Source: Acidobacteriota bacterium | GTDB taxonomy: Bacteria > Acidobacteriota > Terriglobia > 2-12-FULL-54-10 | DNA: 64,000 bases | Assembly (NCBI GenBank): GCA_016191085.1 | Contig: JACPPJ010000080.1 | Coordinates: forward strand, 1 to 64,000 | Direction of reading: 5' to 3' | Part shown: positions 10,489 to 18,484 of the stretch, piece by piece | How positions within the stretch are numbered: the stretch's first letter is position 1 | How the letters are laid out: each line of letters begins with the position of its first letter | Made by a program: the position numbers and the translations under genes | Notes under the pieces: model-generated | Told to the model about the DNA's origin: nothing | Seen by the model: the letters and a program-made list of their open reading frames with translations, nothing else | Database searches by the model: none

Positions 10489-10932
10489 ATGGACCTGAGC
10501 TCATTGCGCGCGCCTCGCGGGCAAAAGCATGCGCCCAAGCGCCTGGGGCGAGGCATGGGCACCGGACATGGAAAGACATCGGGAAAGGGACATAAGGGCC
10601 AACGCTCGCGATCCGGCGCCCGCCGCAAGCGCGGTTTTGAAGGCGGTCAGATGCCGCTGCAACGCCGCTTGCCGAAGCGCGGTTTTCGGAATATCTTCCG
10701 GAAGCGATATGCGATCATAAATCTGGAGCAGATCGCCCAGCTTGGACTGGCAACAATTACGGCGGAGGTGCTTCTGGAGCGGGGCATCATCAGCAAGCTT
10801 TACGATGGTCTGAAGGTGTTGGGAGACGGTGAACTTTCCGGGCCGGTGAGCGTCACGGCGCATCGGTTCAGTCGTTCGGCGATGGACAAGATTGCTAAAG
10901 CGGGAGGCAAGGCGGAAGTCGTGGCGTCCTGA
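10489..10932 (+). CDS. rplO: 50S ribosomal protein L15
   Basis: L15 (uL15) is a late-assembling 50S protein. The 147-residue product has the basic glycine-rich N-terminus (APKRLGRGMGTGHGKTSGKGHKG) and PLQRRLPKRGF. GGGAAGGAGG precedes the ATG. The next gene is adk rather than secY, which normally follows rplO in this operon. Confidence 0.97.
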   Translation: MDLSSLRAPRGQKHAPKRLGRGMGTGHGKTSGKGHKGQRSRSGARRKRGFEGGQMPLQRRLPKRGFRNIFRKRYAIINLEQIAQLGLATITAEVLLERGIISKLYDGLKVLGDGELSGPVSVTAHRFSRSAMDKIAKAGGKAEVVAS

Positions 10933-10983
10933 CGCGGCGCGACGTTCCTCCCATAGCTTACAGCCCAGTCAGGGGGAGACGGA

Positions 10984-11721
10984 ATGGGTACCGGAGATTC
11001 GACCCCGACAGCAAGCAAGATCGGCCCGACAAAAATGCCTGGCAACGGCCTGAATACGGAATCAATCAGCACCCGAGCGTTGGTTTTCCTGGGGCCTCCG
11101 GGCGCGGGCAAGGGAACGCAGGCGAGAGAGATCGCCAAACGTCTTGGAATACCGCATATCTCTACCGGTGACATGTTCCGGGAAAACGTGGAGAAGGGGA
11201 CGCCGTTAGGCAAGGCAGCCAAGGCCATCCTCGAGGCTGGCGACTTGGTCAGTGATGACCTGGTGAATTCGATGGTCCGGGACCGCTTGAGTCGGCCAGA
11301 TTGCGTCGCAGGTTTTTTGCTCGACGGATACCCGCGGACGGTGCCTCAGGCCGTGGCGCTGAACGAGTTGCTGCGCGAGAAAGGCAAAGAGGGCCCGGTT
11401 GTTGTGAATTTGAGCGTCAGCTATAATATTGTGGTAAGGCGTTTGAGCGGGCGACGGGTATGCCCGGTGTGCAATCGCACCTATAACCTGCACTCGCAAC
11501 CCCCTGCCACAGACTGCGTTTGCGATGATGATGGCACGCCCCTGCAGCAGCGTTCCGATGATCGCGAGGAAGCCATCCGCGAGCGTCTTGCCGCCTACGA
11601 GGCTCTAACCGCCCCGCTGGTGAATTTTTATCAGGCAGATGGCCGGCTCTACGAGGTCAACGCGGACCAGAGTCCGCAAGAAATCACGGCTGCGCTGACT
11701 AGACTGCTTCAGGGTTCATGA
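10984..11721 (+). CDS. adk: Adenylate kinase
   Basis: Adenylate kinase interconverts ATP, ADP and AMP in the cytoplasm. The Walker A motif GPPGAGKGT is at residues 37-45, followed by the AMP-binding STGDMFRE and the DGYPRT motif. The LID contains a Cys cluster (CPVC near residue 160, then CVCDDDG), suggesting a zinc-stabilised lid. The 245-residue protein carries an extra leader of about 30 residues before the P-loop strand. A second ATG at 11035 would remove 17 of them, but the first has the better AGGGGGAG site. The stop overlaps map. Confidence 0.96.
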   Translation: MGTGDSTPTASKIGPTKMPGNGLNTESISTRALVFLGPPGAGKGTQAREIAKRLGIPHISTGDMFRENVEKGTPLGKAAKAILEAGDLVSDDLVNSMVRDRLSRPDCVAGFLLDGYPRTVPQAVALNELLREKGKEGPVVVNLSVSYNIVVRRLSGRRVCPVCNRTYNLHSQPPATDCVCDDDGTPLQQRSDDREEAIRERLAAYEALTAPLVNFYQADGRLYEVNADQSPQEITAALTRLLQGS

Positions 11722-12467
11722 TTATCTGCAAATCGCCGCTCGAGATCGAGAAGATGCGCCGGGGCGGCTTAGTCATCTGGGAACTTCTGAACGAGCTGAA
11801 AGCCATGGCTGTTCCCGGGGTCTCGACCTACGATTTGGAAAACGCGGCAGAGCAGCGCATCGCAAAAAGCGGAGCCCAGCCGGCTTTTAAGGGGCTTTAC
11901 GATTACCCCTGCGTGCTGTGCACTTCGATCAACAACGAGATCGTACACGGCATCCCCTCGCGCCGCCGGGTGCTGAAGGAAGGCGACATTCTGAAGATTG
12001 ATGTCGGTGTAAAGATAGATGGGTTTTACAGCGACTCCGCCGTCACGGTGCCGGTTGGCAAGATCAGCCCGGCCTTGGAAAAGCTGGTGAGGATTACCGA
12101 GGAATCGCTGTACTCCGCCATCGAAAAAGTCAAGCTCGGCGGACGGCTCGGCGATGTTTGCGCCGCTGTCGAAAATTATGTGCGGCCGCATGGCTACGCC
12201 GTGGTTCGCGACTTTGTCGGCCATGGAATCGGCAGCCAGTTGCACGAGGACCCTAAGATTCCCAACTACGGGACGCCGGGGCACGGGCCGCTGCTGAAAG
12301 AAGGTATGGTGCTGGCGATCGAGCCGATGGTCAACACCGGAACATACAAGACGCGAATCCTGGACGATAAATGGACCGCGGTCACAGAAGACGGCGGGTA
12401 CTCGGCGCACTTCGAGCATTGCGTCGTGGTCACCAAGAACGGCCCGTGGATTCTGACGAAACCGTAA
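11718..12467 (+). CDS. map: Methionine aminopeptidase, type I
   Basis: Removes the initiator methionine from nascent proteins. The 249-residue M24-family enzyme has metal ligands in DVGVKIDGFYSDSA (two Asp), HGIG (His), EPMV (Glu) and the final FEHCVVVT segment (Glu). The start codon overlaps the adk stop (ATGA). There is no N-terminal SH3 or zinc-finger extension. infA, commonly next, is absent. Confidence 0.97.
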   Translation: MIICKSPLEIEKMRRGGLVIWELLNELKAMAVPGVSTYDLENAAEQRIAKSGAQPAFKGLYDYPCVLCTSINNEIVHGIPSRRRVLKEGDILKIDVGVKIDGFYSDSAVTVPVGKISPALEKLVRITEESLYSAIEKVKLGGRLGDVCAAVENYVRPHGYAVVRDFVGHGIGSQLHEDPKIPNYGTPGHGPLLKEGMVLAIEPMVNTGTYKTRILDDKWTAVTEDGGYSAHFEHCVVVTKNGPWILTKP

Positions 12468-12498
12468 AACAGCAAGTGACAGTGACGAGTGAACAATC

Positions 12499-12612
12499 AT
12501 GAAAGTACGCGCATCGGTCAAGAAGATTTGCGACAAGTGCAAGGTGATTCACCGCAACCGAGTGGTGCGAGTGATCTGCGTCAACCCGAAGCACAAGCAG
12601 CGCCAGGGATAA
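12499..12612 (+). CDS. rpmJ: 50S ribosomal protein L36
   Basis: L36 (bL36) is the smallest 50S protein. The sequence reads [15 protein letters not shown], then [22 protein letters not shown]: 37 residues with a Cys-Cys-Cys-His zinc set (C11, C14, C27, H32). It lies 31 bases after map. Confidence 0.95.
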   Translation: MKVRASVKKICDKCKVIHRNRVVRVICVNPKHKQRQG

Positions 12613-12720
12613 TAAGCAGTGACGAGTGGCAAGGGACAAGTGATCCGCAAACACGCCTGCGAGCAACGGTTTTAACTCGTCACCCAACAATCGTCAGTTG
12701 TCACTGATTTTGGAGGAAAT

Positions 12721-13107
12721 ATGGCACGTATAGCCGGAGTGGATTTGCCCGTACAGAAGCGGGCTGAAATTGCGCTCACTTACATCTATGGCATCGGCCG
12801 CGCGCGGGCGAACTCGATCCTGCACCGGGCGGCGGTCAATCCCGATACCCGTGTGCGCGATCTGAACGAGGATGAAGTTGGACGTATCCGCCGCATTCTG
12901 GAGGAAGAAGGTCAGATCGAAGGCGACCTCCGCAAAGAGATCTCCATGAACGTGCGGCGGCTAATCGAGATCGGCTCGTACCGCGGCTTGCGGCACCGCC
13001 GCAATCTCCCCGTTCACGGGCAACGCACGCATACCAACGCGCGTACCCGCAAGGGACCGCGTAAGGGAACCATCGCTAACAAGAAGAAGGCATCAGCTAA
13101 GACGTAG
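12721..13107 (+). CDS. rpsM: 30S ribosomal protein S13
   Basis: S13 (uS13) contacts tRNA and forms intersubunit bridges. The 128-residue protein starts [26 protein letters not shown] and has [38 protein letters not shown] precedes the ATG. The 108-base spacer before it contains matched AGTGACGAGTG/AACTCGTCAC words able to pair. Confidence 0.97.
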   Translation: MARIAGVDLPVQKRAEIALTYIYGIGRARANSILHRAAVNPDTRVRDLNEDEVGRIRRILEEEGQIEGDLRKEISMNVRRLIEIGSYRGLRHRRNLPVHGQRTHTNARTRKGPRKGTIANKKKASAKT

Positions 13108-13109
13108 GG

Positions 13110-13192
13110 AACAGGTCACAGGGAATAGGGAACAGAGCAAACAGGGCAAAGTTTTTGTAGTGCCTTTCCGCTATTCGCTGTTCCCTGGAATC
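13110..13192. repeat. Inverted repeat in the rpsM-rpsK spacer
   Basis: Words related to GGGAATAGGGAACAG near the left end (13119-13138) face CTATTCGCTGTTCCCT near the right end (13171-13187), so the spacer can fold into a long imperfect stem. The same GGGAACAGGGAATAG word lies in the rplF-rplR spacer near 9263-9283, marking it as a dispersed sequence. Confidence 0.5.
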
Positions 13193-13205
13193 AGCAGGAG
13201 ATTGA

Positions 13206-13613
13206 ATGGCAAAGGCGCCAGCGAAAACAGGGAAGAAGAAAGCGTTTAAGAAGAAGGAGCGGAAGAACGTCACGGCCGGATTGGTGCACATCCAGGCCAC
13301 GTTCAACAACACGGTTGTGACGATCTCCGACACCATGGGCAACGTAGTGGCGTGGTCCAGCGCTGGCTCGCTGGGATTCCGTGGGTCGCGCAAAGGCACT
13401 CCGTTCGGGGCGCAGCAGGCGGCTCAGCACGCCGCGAACGCTGCTCGCGATCATGGAATGCGCGTGGTTGACGTGCGGGTGAAGGGTCCCGGCTCCGGGC
13501 GTGAGTCGGCCATCCGGGCGCTGTCCGCCGTTGGCCTGGATGTGCGGTCTATTAGGGATGTGACGCCGATTCCGCACAACGGTTGCCGCCCGCCCAAGCG
13601 CAGGAGAGTTTAA
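13206..13613 (+). CDS. rpsK: 30S ribosomal protein S11
   Basis: S11 (uS11) lines the E-site mRNA path. The 135-residue protein has a Lys-rich N-terminus, then [28 protein letters not shown] and the C-terminal [18 protein letters not shown] signature. The ATG follows AGCAGGAGATTGA. Confidence 0.97.
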   Translation: MAKAPAKTGKKKAFKKKERKNVTAGLVHIQATFNNTVVTISDTMGNVVAWSSAGSLGFRGSRKGTPFGAQQAAQHAANAARDHGMRVVDVRVKGPGSGRESAIRALSAVGLDVRSIRDVTPIPHNGCRPPKRRRV

Positions 13614-13667
13614 GCAGGAGATTGTGCTCCATACAGGCACAAAGCCTGTAGCTACCGAGGAGGAGTA

Positions 13668-14297
13668 GTGGCTAGATATCGAGATCCGGTTTGCCGGCTT
13701 TGCAGGCGAGAGGGAATGAAGCTGTTCCTGAAAGGCGAGCGGTGCCACAGCGACAAGTGTGCCATCGAGCGCCGCAATGTCCCTCCGGGCCAGCACGGAA
13801 AAGATCGCCGTCCGCGCATGCTGGGCTACGGCCTGCAATTACGGGAAAAGCAGAAGCTGCGCCGGATTTACGGCATTTTGGAACACCAGTTCCGGCTGTA
13901 TTTTGAGAAGGCCGCTGGGGCCAAAGGTATCACAGGCGAAAAGCTGCTGGAGCTGCTAGAACGCCGGCTCGACAATGTTTTCTATCGCATGGGGTTGGCT
14001 ACATCTCGAGCACAGGCTCGCCAAGCTGTTCGCCACGGACACATGCAGGTAAACGGCCGGAAAGTGAACATTCCCTCGTTTCTTGTTAAGCCGGGCGATG
14101 TGGTTGAAGTAAGACAGGGCAGCAGAGAAAACGCTGCTATTCTCGCCAGCCGCGAGGCCACTGGGCATCAGGCCACGCCTGCGTGGATGGAAGTGGACCG
14201 CGAGAACCTGCGCGCCAGGATCACGAACGTTCCGCAGCGGGCGGATATTGCCGTGCCGATACAGGAACAGTTAATAGTCGAACTTTACTCCAAGTAG
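13668..14297 (+). CDS. rpsD: 30S ribosomal protein S4
   Basis: S4 (uS4) is a primary 16S-binding protein and, in some bacteria, a regulator of the alpha operon. GTG at 13668 follows GAGGAGGAG. The 209-residue product has a zinc-type N-terminus ([18 protein letters not shown]...C), then the S4 RNA-binding domain ([22 protein letters not shown]) and the terminal QLIVELYSK. Confidence 0.97.
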   Translation: MARYRDPVCRLCRREGMKLFLKGERCHSDKCAIERRNVPPGQHGKDRRPRMLGYGLQLREKQKLRRIYGILEHQFRLYFEKAAGAKGITGEKLLELLERRLDNVFYRMGLATSRAQARQAVRHGHMQVNGRKVNIPSFLVKPGDVVEVRQGSRENAAILASREATGHQATPAWMEVDRENLRARITNVPQRADIAVPIQEQLIVELYSK

Positions 14298-14377
14298 CAC
14301 GCGAAGCCGATTAGCAATAAGCTAACAGGCGGCACGGCATGCGTGAACAGTACTTGGATTCTGGAGGAAACACAAAG

Positions 14378-15373
14378 ATGCTATGGAGAGGTTTTCAGAA
14401 ACCGAAGCGTCTGGCTTGCAACTTGGAAACTCTAACGGCCAGCTATGGCGAGTTCTCCGCGCAGCCGTTTGAGCGCGGGTTTGGAACCACAATCGGAAAC
14501 GCTCTCCGGCGCGTTTTGCTGTCTTCCATCGAAGGAGCGGCAATCACTGCCGTAAAGATCGAAGGCGTGCTGCACGAGTTCTCGTCCATCCCAGGAGTAG
14601 TCGAAGACGCGACGGACATCATACTCAATCTCAAACAGGTTCCATTCCGGCTTCATGGGGAAGGCCCCAAAACGCTGCGGCTGACTGCAGACAAGCCTGG
14701 ACCGGTTCACTCGTCGCAGATTCAGGGTGATGCCGACGTTGAAATTCTGAACCCGCAGATTTATATCGCTACGGTCAGCGACGGCGGAAAGCTCGACATC
14801 GAGATGCGCCTAAAGCACGGGCGGGGATACGTCAGCGCGGATAAGAATTTCGATGAGGATTTGGCCGTCGGATACATTCCCATCGACTCGGTCCACTCTC
14901 CGGTGCGCAAGGTCAATTACCAGGTGGAGGCGGCGAGATTGGGACAGGTGACCGACTACGACAAGCTCTCCCTTCACGTCTGGACCGATGCTTCCATCTC
15001 GCCGCAGGACGCCGTTGGACTGGGTGCGAAGCTGCTCAAAGATCATATGGCTATCTTCATCAACTTTGAAGAGCGGACCGGCGCGTTCGAAGAAGCCGCC
15101 GAGAAAGGTCTGGAGATTCGCAACGAGAATCTGAACCGCTCGGTCGAAGAGTTGGAGCTGTCCGTCCGCGCTTATAATTGTCTGAAGAACGCCAACATAC
15201 AGACCATCGGCGAACTGGTGCAGAAGTCCGAGCAGGAGATGCTGCGGACCAAGAACTTCGGGCGCAAATCGCTGAATGAGATCAAGGAAATTCTCCAGAA
15301 CATGGGCCTGTCACTCGGGATGCGGGTGGATGAGCGAGGCCAATTGATCCCAATGGCGCCGACCCGCGAATAA
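14378..15373 (+). CDS. rpoA: RNA polymerase alpha subunit
   Basis: Alpha nucleates RNA polymerase assembly and contacts activators and UP elements. The start at ATG 14378 follows GGAGGAAAC and gives 331 residues beginning [12 protein letters not shown]; an ATG at 14339 is in frame but lacks a comparable site. The N-terminal domain includes [21 protein letters not shown]. The C-terminal domain shows the helix-hairpin-helix segment [23 protein letters not shown]. Confidence 0.97.
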   Translation: MLWRGFQKPKRLACNLETLTASYGEFSAQPFERGFGTTIGNALRRVLLSSIEGAAITAVKIEGVLHEFSSIPGVVEDATDIILNLKQVPFRLHGEGPKTLRLTADKPGPVHSSQIQGDADVEILNPQIYIATVSDGGKLDIEMRLKHGRGYVSADKNFDEDLAVGYIPIDSVHSPVRKVNYQVEAARLGQVTDYDKLSLHVWTDASISPQDAVGLGAKLLKDHMAIFINFEERTGAFEEAAEKGLEIRNENLNRSVEELELSVRAYNCLKNANIQTIGELVQKSEQEMLRTKNFGRKSLNEIKEILQNMGLSLGMRVDERGQLIPMAPTRE

Positions 15374-15384
15374 GGCAAGATCAG

Positions 15385-15447
15385 CCACAGAGGCACCGAG
15401 ACCACAGAGGAACTTTGATTAAGAATGTTTTCTCTGTGCCTCTGTGG
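15385..15447. repeat. Inverted repeat between rpoA and rplQ
   Basis: Perfect 12-bp arms CCACAGAGGCAC (15385-15396) and GTGCCTCTGTGG (15436-15447) enclose an A/T-rich loop. No T tract follows, so it is not a canonical terminator. The right arm contains a GTG in frame with rplQ, which argues that rplQ starts further down at 15459. Confidence 0.7.
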
Positions 15448-15458
15448 CAAAGGAACGA

Positions 15459-15899
15459 ATGATGCGACACCGAAATGCAGGAGTCAAGTTAGGACGGAAC
15501 ACCAGTCATCGCAAGGCGTTGCTGCGGAACCTCGTTACCTCGCTGATTGAGCGCGAGCGCATCGTTACAACCGTCGCCAAAGCCAAGGCTCTGCGGCCCC
15601 TTGCCGAGAAGATGATCACGCTTGGCAAAACGGAGTCGCTGCATGCCCGTCGCCAGGCTGCCTCATACCTGATGACACCCGCGTCCGTGAAGAAGCTGTT
15701 CGAAAGCATTGCCACACGTTTCGGTGCACGCGAGGGCGGATATATCCGCATCAGTCATCTGGGATTCCGGCAAGGTGACGGCGCGGACATGGCCATGGTG
15801 GAGCTGATCGGCAGCGAGCTGAAAGAAAAAGCTCCTGAGAAGAAGAAAAAGAAACAGAAAGCAGAAGAACCGAAACAAGAGGATTCCGAAAAATCCTGA
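15459..15899 (+). CDS. rplQ: 50S ribosomal protein L17
   Basis: L17 (bL17) is near the tunnel exit and closes the operon. The ATG at 15459 is preceded by AAAGGA and gives the conserved N-terminus (M)[28 protein letters not shown]. The conserved core ends near residue 110. A highly charged tail ([14 protein letters not shown]) of about 25 residues is lineage-specific. A GTG at 15444 lies in a palindrome and is not preferred. Confidence 0.95.
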   Translation: MMRHRNAGVKLGRNTSHRKALLRNLVTSLIERERIVTTVAKAKALRPLAEKMITLGKTESLHARRQAASYLMTPASVKKLFESIATRFGAREGGYIRISHLGFRQGDGADMAMVELIGSELKEKAPEKKKKKQKAEEPKQEDSEKS

Positions 15900-15901
15900 G
15901 G

Positions 15902-16566
15902 CAACTCCCTTCACCTTCTGTCGATTGGCGATCCATCAGCTATCAGCCCGCCATCGCCAGCCTCCTTCCTCAATCGCTACTCAATTACTTGCCGCCTGGT
16001 TCGCGCGCCCTTGACATTGGTTGTCATCGTGGTGAATAGCTCTGTACCTTGCGCGCCAAGGCATGCGCGTGGTCGGCGTTGATATAAACACGGCAGCGCT
16101 GGACGTCGCGTGGTCGAACGCGGTCCAACTTGGTGTGAAAGACCGGGTGCATTTTGAGCCTGCCGATATTCTGGAGGGGCGCGCTCTTGGCCGCTATGAT
16201 CTGGTGATGTTGATCCGGGTGCTGACGTGCTTTGGAGACGCGGCGGAATGGCAGCAGGTTCTCGACGTCGCGCGGGATCACATCAGAGACGAGGGTCTGC
16301 TTTACGTGCACGATTTCACGTACTCACCGCGTAACGAGAACTATCGGAAGCGGTACGCAGAAGGTCAGCGGCTCGGAATGCGGCCGGGAAATTTTGCAGT
16401 GCACGATGAGGATGGAGATATTCTCTTCATCGCGCACCACCACTCAGAGGAGGAGCTGGAACTGATCCGGCGCGGGTACGATCAGGTGTTTTACCTGGTT
16501 CACGAGTCGCTTTCGCTGCACGGCAACACCTGCACGATGTTTGAATACATCGGGCGGAAGAGGTGA
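15902..16566 (+). pseudogene. SAM-dependent methyltransferase, interrupted by a frameshift
   Basis: Two reading frames together make one class I methyltransferase. The first frame ends ALDIGCHRGE-stop at 16037. The second resumes IALYLARQGMRVVGVDIN and runs to 16566, with a downstream VHDF motif and an AHHH segment. Restoring one A in GGTGAATAGC near 16035 (GAAATA) reads through the SAM-binding motif ALDIGC-x-RGE-x-ALYLA. No clear start codon is visible for the upstream part; it may lie within the end of rplQ. It is either a decayed gene or a sequencing deletion. Confidence 0.7.
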
Positions 16567-16646
16567 GGCTGGCATCGGTTGCCCTCGCTCGACCAATGTC
16601 GTACTCTTTGATATAGCAATCACTTCGGACCGCGAGGAGGATTCTA

Positions 16647-16859
16647 GTGTCTCATTCGCTTGCTAAGAGGGTTGATGATCTCTCGCGCGAAGTTGCTACC
16701 CTCCGTGCATTGGTCATTAGCGTTGTTCGCCTTAGCGATCCTGAAGGCAGATATAAGCCGAATTTTGCCAAAGCCGTGCTCAAAGCGGCAAAGGAAACTC
16801 CAACATTAGAATACACCGGGAAGGGGTCGCTCCTTAATCAGCTCAAGCAACTCAAATGA
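16647..16859 (+). CDS. Probable antitoxin of a type II toxin-antitoxin pair
   Basis: A 70-residue protein begins with GTG after a good GAGGAGG. Its N-terminal half is a helical segment (LAKRVDDLSREVATLRALV). The C-terminus is basic and may wrap the toxin. I do not recognise a named antitoxin family. The role is inferred from its size and from its four-base overlap (ATGA) with a RelE/ParE-like toxin reading frame, the standard antitoxin-first arrangement. Confidence 0.6.
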   Translation: MSHSLAKRVDDLSREVATLRALVISVVRLSDPEGRYKPNFAKAVLKAAKETPTLEYTGKGSLLNQLKQLK

Positions 16860-17115
16860 GAGTTGTATATTCGAAACGATTTCTAGCGGACGTCTCGTCA
16901 CTTCCAGAACACATCCAGAAGAAACTGGATGCGCTCATTCCGTGCTTGCTGAGGACCCTTTTCACCCCTTGTTGCATTCAAAACGTCTTGTCGGCAACTT
17001 AAGCGAATTCTATTCTTTCCGCATTACGAGAGATTCGCGAGTGATTTTCACATTTCAGCCGAACGACGAAATCCACCTCATAAAAATCGGCAACCGAAAA
17101 GACATTTATAGATGA
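16856..17115 (+). pseudogene. RelE/ParE-like toxin, interrupted by a frameshift
   Basis: The ATG at 16856 overlaps the antitoxin stop. Frame one reads MRVVYSKRFLADVSSLPEHI and stops at 17000. The -1 frame from about 16948 supplies AEDPFHPLLHSKRL, then FYSFRITRDSRVIFTF and a final IGNRKDIY at 17115. Together they make an 85-residue RelE/ParE-superfamily fold with the terminal IGxRKDIY motif. One missing C near 16945 explains the break. If real, the toxin is inactive; if a sequencing error, the pair is functional. Confidence 0.7.
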
Positions 17116-17124
17116 AGTACCGCC

Positions 17125-18066
17125 TTACATCTCCACCGGCGTCTGCGTTTGCACGTGGCGCAGGCGGGCCGCACGTACTGTATTGGCCATGAGCATGGCA
17201 ATGGTCAGGGGTCCGACTCCGCCTGGGACAGGCGTAATGGCGCCGGCAATGGGACGTACTGTCACGGGGTCTACGTCTCCGATGAGCGTTGACCCTTTGG
17301 TTTCGAACTCCTGCATGCGCTTGGCGTCACCGGGAAAATATCGTTCCACCTCGTCGCGCGTTTTGAGCTGATTGATCCCGACATCAATGACGGTGGCGCC
17401 CGGCTTGACGTACTCACCCGTTATCATCGCAGTCTTACCCAGGCACGCGATCAGAATATCTCCCTCGCGGCAGACGGCGGGCAGGTCCTTGGTGCGCGAA
17501 TGGCAAACCGTCACAGTCGCGTTCCGGTGCATCAGCAGCAGCGATACCGGTTTTCCAACAATATCGCTACGCCCCACCACCACAGCACGTTGCCCTGCGA
17601 TGGTGATATTGCTACGCTTGAGGATTTCCAGAATCCCCGCAGGGGTGCACGGGATCAGCCCGGGCCGCTGCGTGACTAGATTCCCGATGTTCATCGGGTG
17701 GAAACCGTCTACGTCCTTCTGCGGATCCACAGCTAACAAGACCTTCTTTGAGTCCACCTGCGACGGCAACGGCAGTTGAACCAGAATGCCGTCTATTTCA
17801 TCGCGGCTATTGAGCTCGGCGACGCGGTCAAGCAATTCTTCCGTGCTGACAGTTTCCGGCAACACCAGCCGTTCGCTATGTATTCCCAGACTCTCGCAGG
17901 ACTTCACCTTGTTCCGCGTATAAAGCTCAGACGCAGGATTGTTACCGGCCAGGATGACGGCCAAACCGGGGCGGATGCCGATGCCCCGCAACTCCACCAT
18001 GTCGGCAGCCACCTCCTTGCGAATCTGATCGCGGATTTCGTTTCCATTCAAAATACGAGCTGACAA
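17125..18066 (-). CDS. folD: Bifunctional methylenetetrahydrofolate dehydrogenase/cyclohydrolase
   Basis: FolD oxidises 5,10-methylene-THF and hydrolyses the methenyl form, feeding formyl-THF to purines and initiator tRNA. The 313-residue protein has the YTRNKVKSC catalytic Tyr/Lys segment near residue 50, the PLP motif in VQLPLPSQ, DVDGFHPMN, the NADP-binding VVGRSDIVGKPVS, and the closing PVPGGVGPLTIAML. It is slightly longer than typical (about 285-300) through its C-terminal tail. It converges on the toxin-antitoxin remnant. Confidence 0.96.
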   Translation of the reverse strand: MSARILNGNEIRDQIRKEVAADMVELRGIGIRPGLAVILAGNNPASELYTRNKVKSCESLGIHSERLVLPETVSTEELLDRVAELNSRDEIDGILVQLPLPSQVDSKKVLLAVDPQKDVDGFHPMNIGNLVTQRPGLIPCTPAGILEILKRSNITIAGQRAVVVGRSDIVGKPVSLLLMHRNATVTVCHSRTKDLPAVCREGDILIACLGKTAMITGEYVKPGATVIDVGINQLKTRDEVERYFPGDAKRMQEFETKGSTLIGDVDPVTVRPIAGAITPVPGGVGPLTIAMLMANTVRAARLRHVQTQTPVEM

Positions 18067-18202
18067 ATTATGCCTCCAGCAGAGGAATGTTGGAAATTTG
18101 TGAAGTAATCATCGTAACATAGCAAAAGGCCATGTAAAGGCCGCAGACGAGCGGCCTGTTACCCTGCTGTACGCCATAACAAAGCGCACAGGAGGAGAGA
18201 AG

Positions 18203-18442
18203 ATGAAGAATCAAGACTGGGAAAGCAAAATAAATGAACTGCGCGATGCGCAACTCGTCAAGCAACGTTTGATAGAGCTGAATGAGCGAAGGTGGAATGA
18301 GAGGTTCGAGCGGAACGAGCACATATGGAACCAGCGCTTTGAGCGGCATGATAACGAAATCGCCGAACTCCGTGCAACAATGGCCTCTCTGATTGAGCAT
18401 GTAGACCGATTCATTCAGGGGCGGCAGTCGAACGGCCACTAG
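18203..18442 (+). CDS. Small hypothetical coiled-coil protein
   Basis: Family not recognised. The 79-residue product is almost entirely charged helix: a repeated E/N-R-x-W/F-N/E-x-R-F-E-R pattern between residues 25 and 52, then a heptad-like IAELRATMASLIEHVDRFI. AGGAGGAGAGAAG precedes the ATG. There are no membrane segments. A comparable short charged helix protein is found at 34058-34282. It may be a bona fide small gene upstream of the GH57 enzyme, with no function assigned. Confidence 0.6.
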   Translation: MKNQDWESKINELRDAQLVKQRLIELNERRWNERFERNEHIWNQRFERHDNEIAELRATMASLIEHVDRFIQGRQSNGH

Positions 18443-18484
18443 ACTTACCCGGCGTGGATCATCCAATTTCCGGTAGCGACAAAC

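Noticed and set aside
10938-10983. Search for a secY remnant between rplO and adk
   Set aside because: The spacer is too short and has no SecY-like reading frame.
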